A stretch of DNA of 64,000 nucleotides. It comes from Aedes albopictus (taxonomy: Eukaryota > Arthropoda > Insecta > Diptera > Culicidae). Position numbers and translations under genes: made by a program. The stretch lies in assembly GCF_035046485.1 (NCBI RefSeq), contig NC_085138.1, positions 67,882,580 through 67,946,579 on the forward strand, in the 5' to 3' direction. Numbering within the stretch: the first letter of the stretch is position 1; the number at the start of each line of letters is the position of its first letter. Below are positions 44,695 through 55,138 of this stretch, piece after piece. The notes under the pieces are model-generated. The model saw nothing but the letters and a program-made list of their open reading frames with translations. It did no database searches and was not told where the DNA came from.

Positions 44695-45538
44695 GGCGCT
44701 GTCCATTAATTACGTAAGGGTTTATGGGGGGAGGGAGGGTTTGAGAAATCTTACGCGCCATACAAAAAAAAAATTTGATTTCATACAAATCTTACAAGGG
44801 GGGAGGGGGTGTCAGAAAATCGCCAAAATTCCCTTATGTAACACAAGTTTACAAAATAAAACGAAAATCGTGAACTTCTGTCCACGACCAAAAATTTTGA
44901 AGCACAATTTAGCCCTGATTTCGAAACCGACCTTAAAAAAAATTTAAGTAGAACAGTTTTTGAGTTTTAGCTCAATATCGAGTTTTGCAACTTTTCAAAA
45001 TATGTAATTTACTAAAATCCAAATATATTGCGTTTTGTTTAACCAATTTCAAATCTTTTTCCATAAATTAAAAGCTGAATACAATACCATTCGATCATCT
45101 GAATACAGGTTTTGCGTCAGATTGATGAAATTCAAGATATTGGCGAGTTTTAGGGACGATCTTCTTAAATTTTAGCAAAATTCCCAAAATTTTTTGAAGA
45201 AATGTATTTTTTTTTCAATAAGAAAAAACCAACTTAAAAATTCTTTCTCGACTTTTATTTGACATATCATATGTAGGCGAGTTACAGTAAAAATTTCAGC
45301 TCAATCGGAGCATTGATTGCGGAGAATGAGATGTTTGAAGTGAGCGACTTTGCTTAAAAATAGAACAAAAATCGATTTCAAATCATCAACCTTGTATGGA
45401 AAGTCGAAAAAATTTCCGCTCTACTGTAATTTTTTTCTTTCGCGTTTTCGAACTCAGGGCATGATTCTACACCAAAAATGATCATCAGCTTACCGAGTTC
45501 AAAAATGCTGTAAACTAGTGTAATTAATGGACAGCCCC
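44695..45538. mobile_element. 844-bp non-autonomous element (GCTGTCCATTAATTAC ends)
   Basis: Left end ggcgctgtccattaattac (44,695-44,713) and right end gtaattaatggacagcccc (45,520-45,538) are inverted with one mismatch. The interior contains G-rich tracts and A-runs and no transposase. I see no clear target duplication. Confidence 0.7.
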
Positions 45539-46929
45539 AAATGTTACGAAAGTTATCGAAGGTATACATCTGGGATTCAGATATGTGCATCATGTGTTAC
45601 AAAAATGCCTCATGGACGAAGCAACTCGAAATTTAAGAGTACAGTGTGTTCAAATTTAATCATCTGAGCTGGTTAATACCCCACTGTGTACATACAGCAT
45701 TCGACACCTGATAGTACGAACGGTCATATTTCATATTCAATTTAATGTATAATGCACACTTTCGAACCGCACACATGCCCTGTAACAGAAGCAAATGCAC
45801 AGTCTGCTGCGCTAATGAAGTCATTTTCGATGGGTAAACACCTGCTGACGTGGAAATAATTGAAAAAAAAATCAGCAGTAGCTTTGGCTTTTACGGTAAA
45901 TTGTCAGCTTCAATTTGGTGCGAATTTTTACAATTGAGCGATTCCAAGCAACAGCATCAAAATTAAGGAAAATTTTTAATTCATGATTTTCTATTGAACT
46001 GAAACTTTGCACAGTTTTTCAGTTCCATCTAAATCGCCATTTTTCGATATCAAATTTTTATTTAGAGCCACGACTAACTTTTCAAAAGGGTGTATGTGAA
46101 AATGGTTCAAAAATATTCAAAAATATGCACAGCAAAAACGGATTGTTCGATTGTTATGAATTTTTCAGCAAAGTTAGATAGCTAAATGGTGATTTCTAAG
46201 AAAATATACACTGTGAAAAAAAATCTATTTTATCATTGAAAAACATCATTTTTGTCACAAAAACTCAAATATCTCAAAACCCTATCTTTTTACCAACTTG
46301 AATTTTTTAGGGAAAACGGTCCATTGTATTAGCAATCTACCATAAAAATTTGGTGATGGTAAACTAATAAACAAAAAAGTTATAACATTTCAAAAATTTC
46401 ACAATTTTTACATTTAGTAAAAAAAATTTTTCTGTGTAAATTATTTCGGCCGGGAATCGCGATTTGATGCTGATTTTATTGTTCAGCAAAGTTAGATAAC
46501 TAAATGGCGATTCCTAAGAAAATATACACTGTGAAAAAAATCTTTTTTAACATTAAAAAATATCATTTTTGTCACAAAAACTCAAATATCTCAAAACCCT
46601 ATCTTTTTACCAACGTAATTTTTTAGAGAAAACGGTCCATTGTATTAGCAATCTACCATGAAAATAAACAAAAAAGTTATGACAATTCAAACATTTCACA
46701 ATTTTCACATTTAGTAATAATTTTTTTTAGTGTAAATTATTTCGGCCGGATATTGAAGTTTGATGCTGATTTTATTGTTAATGGCCTTGCGTGAGTAAAA
46801 CAAGTTGTTTTTATTATATATTATATATACATATAATATAATATACTATGTACCGTAATGTTCCGATTTTATCACGCCCTCCGCGCATTAGTCGTTTATT
46901 CGTTAATTTGCTGTTACATTTGAGGACAA

Positions 46930-47250
46930 GTGTTTTCCCTCTTCTTCAAGATGAATGTTGAAAGCGTGTTTTGCAACGTTAAAAATATTGAAATGGGTAT
47001 AGATGTTGAAGAATATTACAGGGCATTTTTGAAAAGGGGCGTAATTAAATTGTTTAAACAGATGTCGCTGATGGCAATTTCTCAGTTGTTGTCGTTTTCG
47101 AACTTCCTGCGCCCTGCTTTACCGATGATATACAGATGGCTCGTTTGTCAAATTCTAGACGGCAGGACGTGCAAATGCGTAATTTTGTACACAATGTGGA
47201 CATTTGGGCATAACCAGTCTCTTTCAGTTTATCTATGGTGCTTTCGGTGA
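46930..47250 (+). CDS. Unrecognised open frame inside a foldback element
   Basis: 106 codons with several Met near the start (the third Met gives MNVESVFCNVKN). It includes a Cys-containing tail (CQILDGRTCKC) and no domain I recognise. It lies between long inverted arms, so it could be a remnant of a transposase gene, but I see no DDE or HTH motif. It may be chance. Confidence 0.2.
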   Translation: MFSLFFKMNVESVFCNVKNIEMGIDVEEYYRAFLKRGVIKLFKQMSLMAISQLLSFSNFLRPALPMIYRWLVCQILDGRTCKCVILYTMWTFGHNQSLSVYLWCFR

Positions 47251-47491
47251 GATTTCGTAACTCTTTTGAACATTTTTTTTCATCAAACGGTCTACAAGAG
47301 AGCGTTGAGTTGAAGACCTTTGAGAAAGCGACTGTTCATCTTGTTCGTTAGATTATAATAAACAAAATCACTTATTAATTTTAACTTACTTGTTTGGTGT
47401 TGGTGGCTGAAGAAAAAAAATACTATACAATTTTTAATATTCATAGCGGTAGTATTTTTTTGTTTTTTTCGTGAGCATTGTCAGGTATGTA

Positions 47492-47751
47492 TACAGACAA
47501 ACAAACGTAACACTGGCGAAATTTTCATTGACCACGCCTTCAACGATCATTTTGAATCTTGGTTGTGGCTTTCATAACAAGAAGAGCGCCCATCGTTTTT
47601 CTTTGCGTTTGACGTTTCACACTAGCGCCTTCTGATGACGATATTGCACAACGCAGTGTTTCGTGAAACATTTCCACCAGGTGGTGATAGTGTGAACTGG
47701 GCGATGAATTTTCACTAAAATTGTTCTAGGCGTTTCGTCTGTTTGTCTGTG
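47492..47751. mobile_element. 260-bp MITE with CAGACAAACARACG ends
   Basis: Left tacagacaaacaaacgtaac and right inverted cacagacaaacagacgaaac. Direct GTATGTA lies on both sides (47,485-47,491 and 47,752-47,758), consistent with a 7-8 bp target duplication of the hAT/P type. It is nested in the interior of the 45.9-48.7 kb element. Confidence 0.75.
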
Positions 47752-48664
47752 GTATGTACCTCTTATGCATTTGTTGTTGTTGAAGTTACTCGCATTCTTC
47801 CGATCATAAAGTCTGTTCTCTAAGAGGGATTTTTTTTGCGGATAAACTAGACGTATACGCGTATAAAAAAAACTTTTATTATACAGCTTTTGTCTTAAAA
47901 ATTAATTCAATTCCATTTTTCTTATAATCAACAGCTTTTCAACACTATCAAGGGATTTTTTCACCAGTCACGTACAATAAAAAGTATGACAATCTCAATA
48001 TTTTTGATCACAACACTGGATCGCGTCTAAGTTTCAAATAGATACTATAGTAATTACGAATAATCAAACTAAAGTATCATGAAAACAACTTGTTTAATTC
48101 AGGCGGTAGCCTTTACAATAAAATCAGCATCAAAATATAATTCTCGAAATAATTTACACAGAAAAAAATTTTTTTTTGTTACTAAATGTAAAAATTGTGA
48201 AATGTTTGAAATGTCATAACTTTTTTGTTTATCAGTTTACCATCACCAAAATTTTATGGTAGATAGCTGATATAATGGGCCATTTCCCCTAAAAAATTGA
48301 AGTTGGTAAAAAGATAGGGTTTTGAGATATTTGAGTTTTTGTGACAAATATCATATTTTTTCAAAGTAGAAAAAGAAATTTTTTACAGTGTATATTTTCT
48401 AAGGAATCATCATTTAGTTATCTAACTTTGCTGAAAAATTTATAACAATCGAACAATCCGTTTTTGCTGTACAGCTTTTAGAATATTTTAGAACTATTTT
48501 CGCATACACCCTTTTGAAAAGTTAGTCGTGAGTGAATATGAAGGTTTATTATCAAAAAATGGCGATTTATATGAAATTGAAAAACTGTGCAAAGTTTCAG
48601 ATATTTTTGAAATGGTCGCTCAGGATCGACTGACATGACTCCGTGGAATTGCTCAATTTGAAAA

Positions 48665-49620
48665 TGATTAAGGATGATTACACATATCAGTGAAGCGCAG
48701 TCATTGTCAGAAAATAAAAATAATATTTTCAAAACCGTATTGTGTCTTTAAAAATGCTCTTTGAGTTATTAAGTTTATTTTGACAATAAAAAAATATGAA
48801 TACATTATCGTTTGACACTAGCATTTTAATAAAAAGGCAATGAAATCCACTCGCAATCAATTAATTTCCAATCCAAGCAAAAAAAGCTGTGGATTTAATC
48901 CTCCACGTTTAAGCGTTCGTCTGACATTTAATTTCGAAAATCCATGACAGCATTCCAGCAGCGCGTATCAGCAACGCACGACGCGACGGTGCAGCAGATT
49001 CCCCCGTATGTTAATTGAATTCTTACGTCAGTAAATACAAATAGTTAAACCACATGTGGATACAAACGAATACGAACACCGACGACGTCCGACAGGTTAC
49101 CGCTCGCCGAGAGACAACCCACCGAGAGGGGGCTTTTGAAACGTTGCATTCATTTAATCTATTTATTAATTGTGTACGGTGAAATTCAATTCAGAGCGAT
49201 CTCTTCGAAAACCTCCTCCTGGCTTCTGGTTTAACTGTGATGAGGCCCATACACGAGGTGACAAGAATAAAAGTACAATTTTAATGAGACCTACACCGGT
49301 TTATCGCTGTCAAGCTGGGCAATCCTGCATGCAGGTTGGAGTATGGGATTTTGTTTGAAAATTCGTGAACTGAGCCAGAGGCATACTGGGAGCTGTATAA
49401 TCAAGAGGGTTTTTGTGGGGTGATACTGGGCCAAAAATCAAGAAAGTTATTTCATTCAAAAGAGCAAGGTATTGTGGAATTAAGGAAATTAACCGCAAGG
49501 GGGAATTACTCTATGACCATGCCAGGAGTAGGTGCCACTATGGCTTACTAGGCAACCAAAAACAGAAATGTGATTTCTTTTGATTAATAACTCTTCAACT
49601 AATTTTTCTTCGGCTGAATA
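48665..49620. other. Unassigned stretch
   Basis: No gene recognised; an open frame at 49,170-49,358 has no domain. Confidence 0.3.
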
Positions 49621-49651
49621 TAGAATAGAATATAATAGAATAGAATAGAAT
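49621..49651. repeat. (TAGAA)n microsatellite
   Basis: About six TAGAA/TATAA units immediately upstream of the LOA-type coding sequence. Confidence 0.85.
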
Positions 49652-49674
49652 AATTCATACTTTCAATAGCAGTT

Positions 49675-50158
49675 GCCCACTCAAGGAACGCTCCACGGTA
49701 GAATACCAGGCTAGAACATTTAATAGAAACGAGCTCGAAAGATGTTTAATAGAGATAAGCGTTATTCACAGTGGAATGAATATAAAAAGGCATTAACTCT
49801 GTATAACGTAGAAATAAGAAGGTCGAAACGTCAAAACTGGAGGCATACCTGTAAAAACATTTAAAATACTCCAATAGTGGCTAGATTGCAAAAGGTTTTA
49901 TCAAAAGATCATTGTGATGGACTTCGTACTCTGAAAAACAATAACGGATGTTTTACTTCTAACGCAACAGAAACTTTGATGATGCAAGTGCATTTTCCAG
50001 GGTCTCTGCCAGTTTTGAGTAAAGAAGCAACTTTCCTGGATGTCCCTGGATCAGAGAAGACCAGGTCAAGCATTTCCAAGGGACCTAGTGAAATTGCTAC
50101 AAGCACTGGGCAACACATTACCAGGATAAACATGCAAGATCTAGCAAGTTGCATTTTT
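49675..50158 (+). pseudogene. LOA-type ORF2, segment before the RT
   Basis: Frames with shifts read KRARKMFNRDKRYSQWNEYK, then LTLYNVEIRRSKRQNWRHTC, and ARLQKVLSKDHCDGLRTLKN with ETLMMQVHFPGS. These are typical of the linker between endonuclease and RT in LOA/I-type proteins. It ends where the MITE begins. Confidence 0.65.
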
Positions 50159-51393
50159 CCCGAGCAGAAGGGAATAGCAACAGCATAATAAAATGTGTTA
50201 TTTTGGAAAAATAACTGAGTAGCGGAAAGAGTTATTTTCATGTTATTTACATAACACATCCTGTTATAAACTTGTATGTCATAAGCGGCAAAATAACAAA
50301 AATTATAACAAAAAAATGTTCCTGAAAGACCTGTGTAATAACATGTTTTGTTAGTTTCAATAACAACTTAATAATAGCGAATTTTTAAAATATTTCAATA
50401 ACAAATTTTGATATGAATACGTTATTGATAACAATCCGAAAACAAAATTTGCTTTTTTTCTGACTCGGATAGGAACTCCTCCAAAGTCCCATATGCATTC
50501 AATGGGATACGCAACAATATGATCTATTGTTAAATTTTTCATTCATAATTGGGACGCTATTGTTGTCGCAAACGGTTTAATATCGAAAACAGAGAGAAAC
50601 AATAGTTTTCGTTTATTTTCCAAACAACTTACGATGAAAAACTACCGTCTTTTTGATACCCTTTATTAGGTGGTTCATTGTTTATAAGATTTATTTACAT
50701 TTTTACCTCATTTATTGACACATTTATCCAAGTGAATCTAAGTGGGCTCGATGCAGTGAAATCAATAAAAATAAAATGTCTAAAAATAATCAATGGAGTT
50801 CTTGATGACTTATTTTTTTACATTTTTGTCGAAAATGTGTTGTTCGTCGTTGAATTCCACCAGTTGATCCAAAATGTTTCATAAAATGCCTAACACTCTA
50901 TTACACTTTCTATTTTCGTATTCATATCTTACTGAAACTGGGACAAAAAAACAGGTATACTTTTCAAAGTGCTTATAAAACAAAAAGGCTGATAAGTTGG
51001 CACTGTCACAGTTAAAACGTAATGTCAGTAAGAAGAGGAACTGATGACAAAATAATATTTTCTCTTACAGTTCCTCACGGAATGCTGTGTACAACAAAAA
51101 TCTCGAATGGTGTAGTTTTGATTGCAAAGCTAGTTATGTTGTAATATTAATGATCAAACATTTGTACAGTCTCAATGACACAATAATAACTGAACTTGTG
51201 CTACAACAAAACATGTTATTGAAATGTAATTTAAAGAAAATATACCAAGAGCACCATCATAACAAAATAAGATTGCCCAACAGAACATGTTATGGAACGG
51301 TGATGACTTAATAAGTTAATAATAACAAACCGAGATATAAAAACAGGTTTTGTGATTCCGTTGTTATTATTTTGATATTTTCCTCTGCTCGGG
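50159..51393. mobile_element. 1,235-bp MITE-like element with CCCGAGCAGA ends
   Basis: Left cccgagcagaagggaatagc and right inverted cccgagcagaggaaaatatc, with diverged inverted similarity further in (aataacatgttttgtt on both sides). It splits the LOA protein between the HFPGS region and VTQARVEWAVHAF. I could not identify a clean target duplication. Confidence 0.68.
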
Positions 51394-52135
51394 TTACTCA
51401 AGCAAGAGTTGAGTGGGCAGTACATGCATTTGAACCATATAAGTCACCAGGCACAGATGAAATTCGTCCAGTGATGATCCAGAAAAGCAAGGGAATATTG
51501 ATTCCTTGTTTAACTGAAATGTTTCAAGCTAGTTTGAGGTTAAAGTATATCCCTAAAAACTGGCGACAAGTTCGTGTTGTATTTATTCCTAAAGCTAATA
51601 AAAAGGATAAAAATAATCCAAAATCCTTTAGACCTATTAGCCTTTCGTCATTCATGTTAAAAGTAATGGAAAAACTTATTGATGAATATATTAAATCAAC
51701 ATATTAAGAATCGATCCCACTAAACAAACACCAATTTGCTTACCAGCCAGGAAAATCAACAATAACGGCACTTCATACTCTAGTAACTAAAATTGAGAGG
51801 ACTTTTGAAGCCAAGGAGATTATGTTGGCTACTTTTCTTTATATGGAAGGAGCATTCGACAATGCTTCTCACTGTTCAATGAAATATGTGATGAATAAAC
51901 GTAGATTTGATATAACTATTGTAAATTGGATAGTTGAAATGCTGCAAAAACGTGAAATAACAAGAAACCATGGAAATTCGACAATTACAGTGAGAACCGT
52001 TAAAGGTTGTCCTCAAGGAGGTGTTCTTTCACCTCTTTTGTGGTCATTACTAGTAGATGAACTATTGTCAAACCTTGAAGAGTAAGGATTCGAAATAATT
52101 GGATTCACAGATGATATAGTCATTATAGTTCGTGG
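51394..52135 (+). pseudogene. LOA-type reverse transcriptase core
   Basis: A single frame with two in-frame stops (51,705-51,707; 52,083-52,085): VEWAVHAFEPYKSPGTDEI, IPKNWRQVRVVFIPK, FRPISLSSFMLKVMEKLI, QFAYQPGKSTITALHTLV, motif A as ATFLYMEGAFDN, VKGCPQGGVLSPLLWSLLVD, and motif C as GFTDD. The motif A catalytic Asp (FLD) is Tyr here, so the enzyme would be dead even without the stops. A 120-bp insert follows. Confidence 0.8.
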
Positions 52136-52255
52136 ACATAAAGTTTTTTAGAAAAGACAAAAAGGTTTTGTGCCTCTTTGAGGAAGATTTCAAATGGAAA
52201 TCACCTCAAGAGGGCTTTTCCCTCTTTCTAAATTTAAGTTAAAATAAATATATAA
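52136..52255 (+). mobile_element. 120-bp retroposed fragment with 11-bp target duplication
   Basis: Exact atagttcgtgg lies at 52,125-52,135 and 52,256-52,266. The insert (acataaagttttttag ... gtgcctctttgaggaag ... agggcttttccctctttc) ends in an A-rich tail aaaataaatatataa. It looks like the extreme 3' end of a non-LTR retrotransposon inserted by target-primed reverse transcription. Confidence 0.75.
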
Positions 52256-52266
52256 ATAGTTCGTGG

Positions 52267-52350
52267 TAAATTTGAAAAAGTAGTTAGAGATAGCATGCAA
52301 TGTGCCCTAAATTTAACGTTAAGGTGGTGTAAAAATGAGGGGTTATCCAT
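52267..52350 (+). pseudogene. LOA-type thumb region, left part
   Basis: Encodes GKFEKVVRDSMQCALNLTLR followed by WCKNEGLSI, directly after the GFTDD segment and in the expected order. It is cut by the BEL element after tccat and resumes at 60,478. Confidence 0.7.
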
Positions 52351-52969
52351 TGTTGGCACTGCCCCATACCACCTTTCGACAGCGCAACCATTGCGCAACA
52401 TGCGGTCCACACCAGACGAGACCACCCCGGTGATGGATTACCCGTGAGTAGAGCATAGATGTCAGAAGGTATGTTGCGTGAGAGGGAGATGGTAAAAATA
52501 GAAATGGTAAATAAAATCATAAACAAAAACAGAACGAAGAATGATCAAAATGGTCAACCTAGGCTTTGAGTAAAGAAGTGTAGTTTAGGGAGTTTGAACT
52601 ATTTATTAGATAATTGCGATTGCTAAAATTAGCTTACGTGCAAATACAGAGAGTTTGTGATTGAAAGCTCGTCCGAAGGTAAGGACAGTATAAATAATCG
52701 TAGAAACGTGAATCTAACAGTGTTCTGTACAGGATAGGTGAAAGCGCCGTTGATTCGACCGTGAGCCAGCATACCTGTGAGGAAAAGGACTAATACAGAA
52801 AACTATAAAATGTAAGTAATAATAGAAAATGCTAAAAAGAATTACTGTTAAAGTGCCAATTTGTCTATTCCTATTGTTTATTTGTATCAATAAAAATTTT
52901 CAAGCTGTTGCAAAAGTTAACTGCCTGCTTTGAGAATTCAGTTTTCTTAGGGTGGTCCAAAAAGGAACA
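52351..52969 (+). repeat. 5' LTR of the BEL/Pao element (619 bp)
   Basis: TGTTGG...GGAACA. It appears identical to the 3' LTR across all 619 bases by eye. It contains a TATA-like tataaata (52,689-52,696) and a polyadenylation signal aataaa (52,889-52,894). Near-identical LTRs mean a very recent insertion. Confidence 0.95.
52689..52696 (+). promoter_or_regulatory. TATA-like box in the 5' LTR
   Basis: tataaata, about 340 bp into the LTR and 200 bp before the aataaa signal. This is the usual order for U3 and R. It would drive the element's genomic RNA; the assignment is inferred. Confidence 0.4.
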
Positions 52970-53007
52970 ATCTTGAAAATTTTATAAAGTTCCGACCAAA
53001 CCCAAAA

Positions 53008-54411
53008 ATGCAAAGTCCTGATAAGACAGGTTTTAATTGCGCGGCTTGCGACCGTCCTGATGACGAGGAGTCGCAAATGGTATTTTGTGACCACTGCCAG
53101 CGGTGGTATCACTTCAGCTGTGTTGGCGTCTCAGCTGATGTCAAGGACGTTTCTTGGTGCTGTCAGAAGTGCGTCGGAAGTGAAAGTGAAGGTGTTGTTC
53201 CTGCTGATGTACAAGAGGGGCTGCAAGAGCTCGAAGCGGAGAAGGCGAAGCAGAAGCGGGAAATGGAGAAGGAGAAGATTTTGCACCGGAAGCGTCTGGA
53301 GATGAAGCAGGAGCTGTTCGAGATGCGCCAGCAGCTGGAGAAAGAGAAGCGGGAGATGGAACTCGAGTTCGAACAGGCGCAAATGGCGAAGAAGCTCGCG
53401 GAAGAAGAAGCCCATCAGAGGAAACTCGACAAAATGCGGACGGAAATGGAGGAGAAGCTGAAGCAGTTAAAGCTGAAGCGGAATTCAGGAGCGGCCGATG
53501 GTGAAAAGGAGCTGGATCAAGCTGTCGGAGGCGGTAAAGTGGGAAGCTCGAAAAGCGGAACAAAGAAGAAGACGGAATCGGAGCAGACGAAGCCGGGGAA
53601 AGGACTCGAGAAGCAAAAGTCGAGGAATGGAAAGCCTGGAAAAGCGGATGCGACGGTAGCGGACTTCGAAGATCCGAGAGGAGCGTACCAGAAGCACTCG
53701 ACTCCGAAAGTTTGTCGGAAACTGACACTGAAGCCGGTTGGTGGTCCATCCAGTCTGCCGGAGAGTTTTTTGATCGGGCGTGGTGGAGATTCGACGCCAC
53801 TCGGACGACCAGGGGTTCCCAAACCCGAGAAGGTGAAAACAGCAAAGAAGATGAAGAAAGTGGTGGAAGTTATTGAGTCGGAAAGCGCGAGTTCCGAGGA
53901 AGAAGAAGAGTCCGCTGAAGAGGTGGAAAGCTGCGAAGAAGAAGAAGAAGATAGTTCCAGCGAGGAAGAGGAGAGCTCCGCAGAGGAGGAAGAAAGCAGC
54001 GAAGAAAGTTCGGAAAGTTCCGAAGAAGAGAAACAGGAAGAGAAGCCTCGTCGGAAAAGCGGAAAAGAGAAGGATGGGCGGAAGAATCGGCAGCGAGAAC
54101 CGACGAAGGCGCAGATGTCCGCTCGGCAATTCCTGTCCAGGAAGTTGCCAACGTTTTCTGGCAGGATGGAAGAATGGCCGATGTTTATCAGCAGCTACGA
54201 GACGTCGACGAAGGCGTGCGGCTTTTCCGACGTGGAGAATTTGGCGCGACTACAGGAGTGCCTGAAAGGAGAGGCCCTGGAGGCGGTAAGGAGCAGACTG
54301 CTTCTGCCGAAATCCGTCCCAAAGATTGTGGAGACACTGCGCATTAGTATGGGACAAATATCAAATCCTCGCTCCAGTCGACTTTTTAGATCCCATTTAG
54401 GTCCCATATGA
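53008..54411 (+). CDS. BEL/Pao gag N-terminal part with PHD finger (interrupted by MITE)
   Basis: Starts at ATG 53,008, 39 bp after the 5' LTR. Residues 11-55 form a complete C4HC3 PHD finger (C11, C14, C27, C30, H35, C38, C52, C55). Residues about 75-155 are a charged coiled coil (EKAKQKREMEKEK, EEKLKQLKLKR). About 290-350 are acidic Ser/Glu tracts, then a basic stretch and FLSRKLPTFSGRMEEWPMFI, the gag core (DUF1759-type) of BEL/Pao proteins. True element sequence ends at 54,344; the last 22 residues (from ISMGQIS) come from the inserted MITE and end at its stop. The natural continuation is at 55,147. PHD fingers bind histone tails in other proteins. Confidence 0.9.
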   Translation: MQSPDKTGFNCAACDRPDDEESQMVFCDHCQRWYHFSCVGVSADVKDVSWCCQKCVGSESEGVVPADVQEGLQELEAEKAKQKREMEKEKILHRKRLEMKQELFEMRQQLEKEKREMELEFEQAQMAKKLAEEEAHQRKLDKMRTEMEEKLKQLKLKRNSGAADGEKELDQAVGGGKVGSSKSGTKKKTESEQTKPGKGLEKQKSRNGKPGKADATVADFEDPRGAYQKHSTPKVCRKLTLKPVGGPSSLPESFLIGRGGDSTPLGRPGVPKPEKVKTAKKMKKVVEVIESESASSEEEEESAEEVESCEEEEEDSSSEEEESSAEEEESSEESSESSEEEKQEEKPRRKSGKEKDGRKNRQREPTKAQMSARQFLSRKLPTFSGRMEEWPMFISSYETSTKACGFSDVENLARLQECLKGEALEAVRSRLLLPKSVPKIVETLRISMGQISNPRSSRLFRSHLGPI

Positions 54412-55138
54412 ACTGTGCAAAATTTCAGCGCAATCGGTGAAACTATAATTTAGCGCAAGCGGTTCAAAGTTTTCATAGGATTTACTATGGGAAAAGTTAC
54501 ACTTTCAGATAAAAAATCCCAGAGGTCGCCCCTTGTCTCCTTAATTCAAATCGATCAACGTTTCTTGTAGAAAAATAATTCATGAAACTTTCCTTCGAAG
54601 ACCGCAAAACAATTGGATGCTTGTGAAAAAAGTTATTAATTTATTACCGATTAGTGATCCAACGAACGGCTTTTTGTTTTGTTTTATTAGCAGCACTGTA
54701 GCTGCTGCCTTGGCTGCTGCTGTTTCTGGGGGTGGTGATGCCTCCCGCCACCCCATGCAACAACGGCAGCAGCAGTGCTGCTGATAAAACAAAATAAAAA
54801 GCCGTTCGTTGGATCACTAATCGGTAGTAAATCAATAACTTTTTCTACAAGCATCCAATTGGTTTGCTGTCTTCGAAGGAAAGTTTCATAATTGATTTTT
54901 CTACAAGAAACATTGATCGATTTGAATTAAGGAGACAAGGGACGACCTCTGGGATTTTTTATCTGAAAGTGTAACTTTTCCCATAGTAAATCCTATGAAA
55001 ACTTTGAACCGCTTGCGCTAAATTATAGTTTCACCGATTGCGCTGAAATTTTGCACAGCTCATATGGGACCTAAATGGAATCTAAAAAGTCGACTGGAGC
55101 GAGGATTTATTTTTTCCATACAAGCGTGTACCATACTA
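54345..55138. mobile_element. 794-bp foldback MITE inside BEL gag
   Basis: Inverted arms of about 370 bp meet at about 54,740. The outermost ends TAGTATGG / CCATACTA are perfect, and the 8-bp duplication CTGCGCAT lies at 54,337-54,344 and 55,139-55,146, as for hAT- or P-type elements. The arms share ctcgctccagtcgactt, gcgctaaattatagtttcac and gccgttcgttggatc and differ by a few bases. The centre is CAG/CTG-rich (gcagcagcagtgctgctgat). No transposase. Confidence 0.92.

Larger units (their letters stand above)
45930..48664. mobile_element. 2.7-kb element with long inverted arms, left arm partly duplicated
   Basis: The left arm 45,930-46,812 and right arm about 48,070-48,664 are inverted copies (acgactaacttttcaaaagg; ctcaaatatctcaaaaccct; tttgatgctgattttattgt). 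In the left arm a block of about 300 bp, starting ttcagcaaagttagata, occurs twice in tandem (46,166 and 46,481); the right arm has it once. The 1.25-kb interior holds the open frame at 46,930-47,250 and a nested MITE. Confidence 0.75.

Noticed and set aside
49909..50259. Minus-strand 116-codon frame
   Set aside because: Antisense to the LOA pre-RT segment and crosses the MITE boundary.
53131..54265. Large antisense and alternate-frame open stretches over BEL gag
   Set aside because: Shadows of the G/C-rich gag frame, without domains; the + frame has the PHD finger and gag core.
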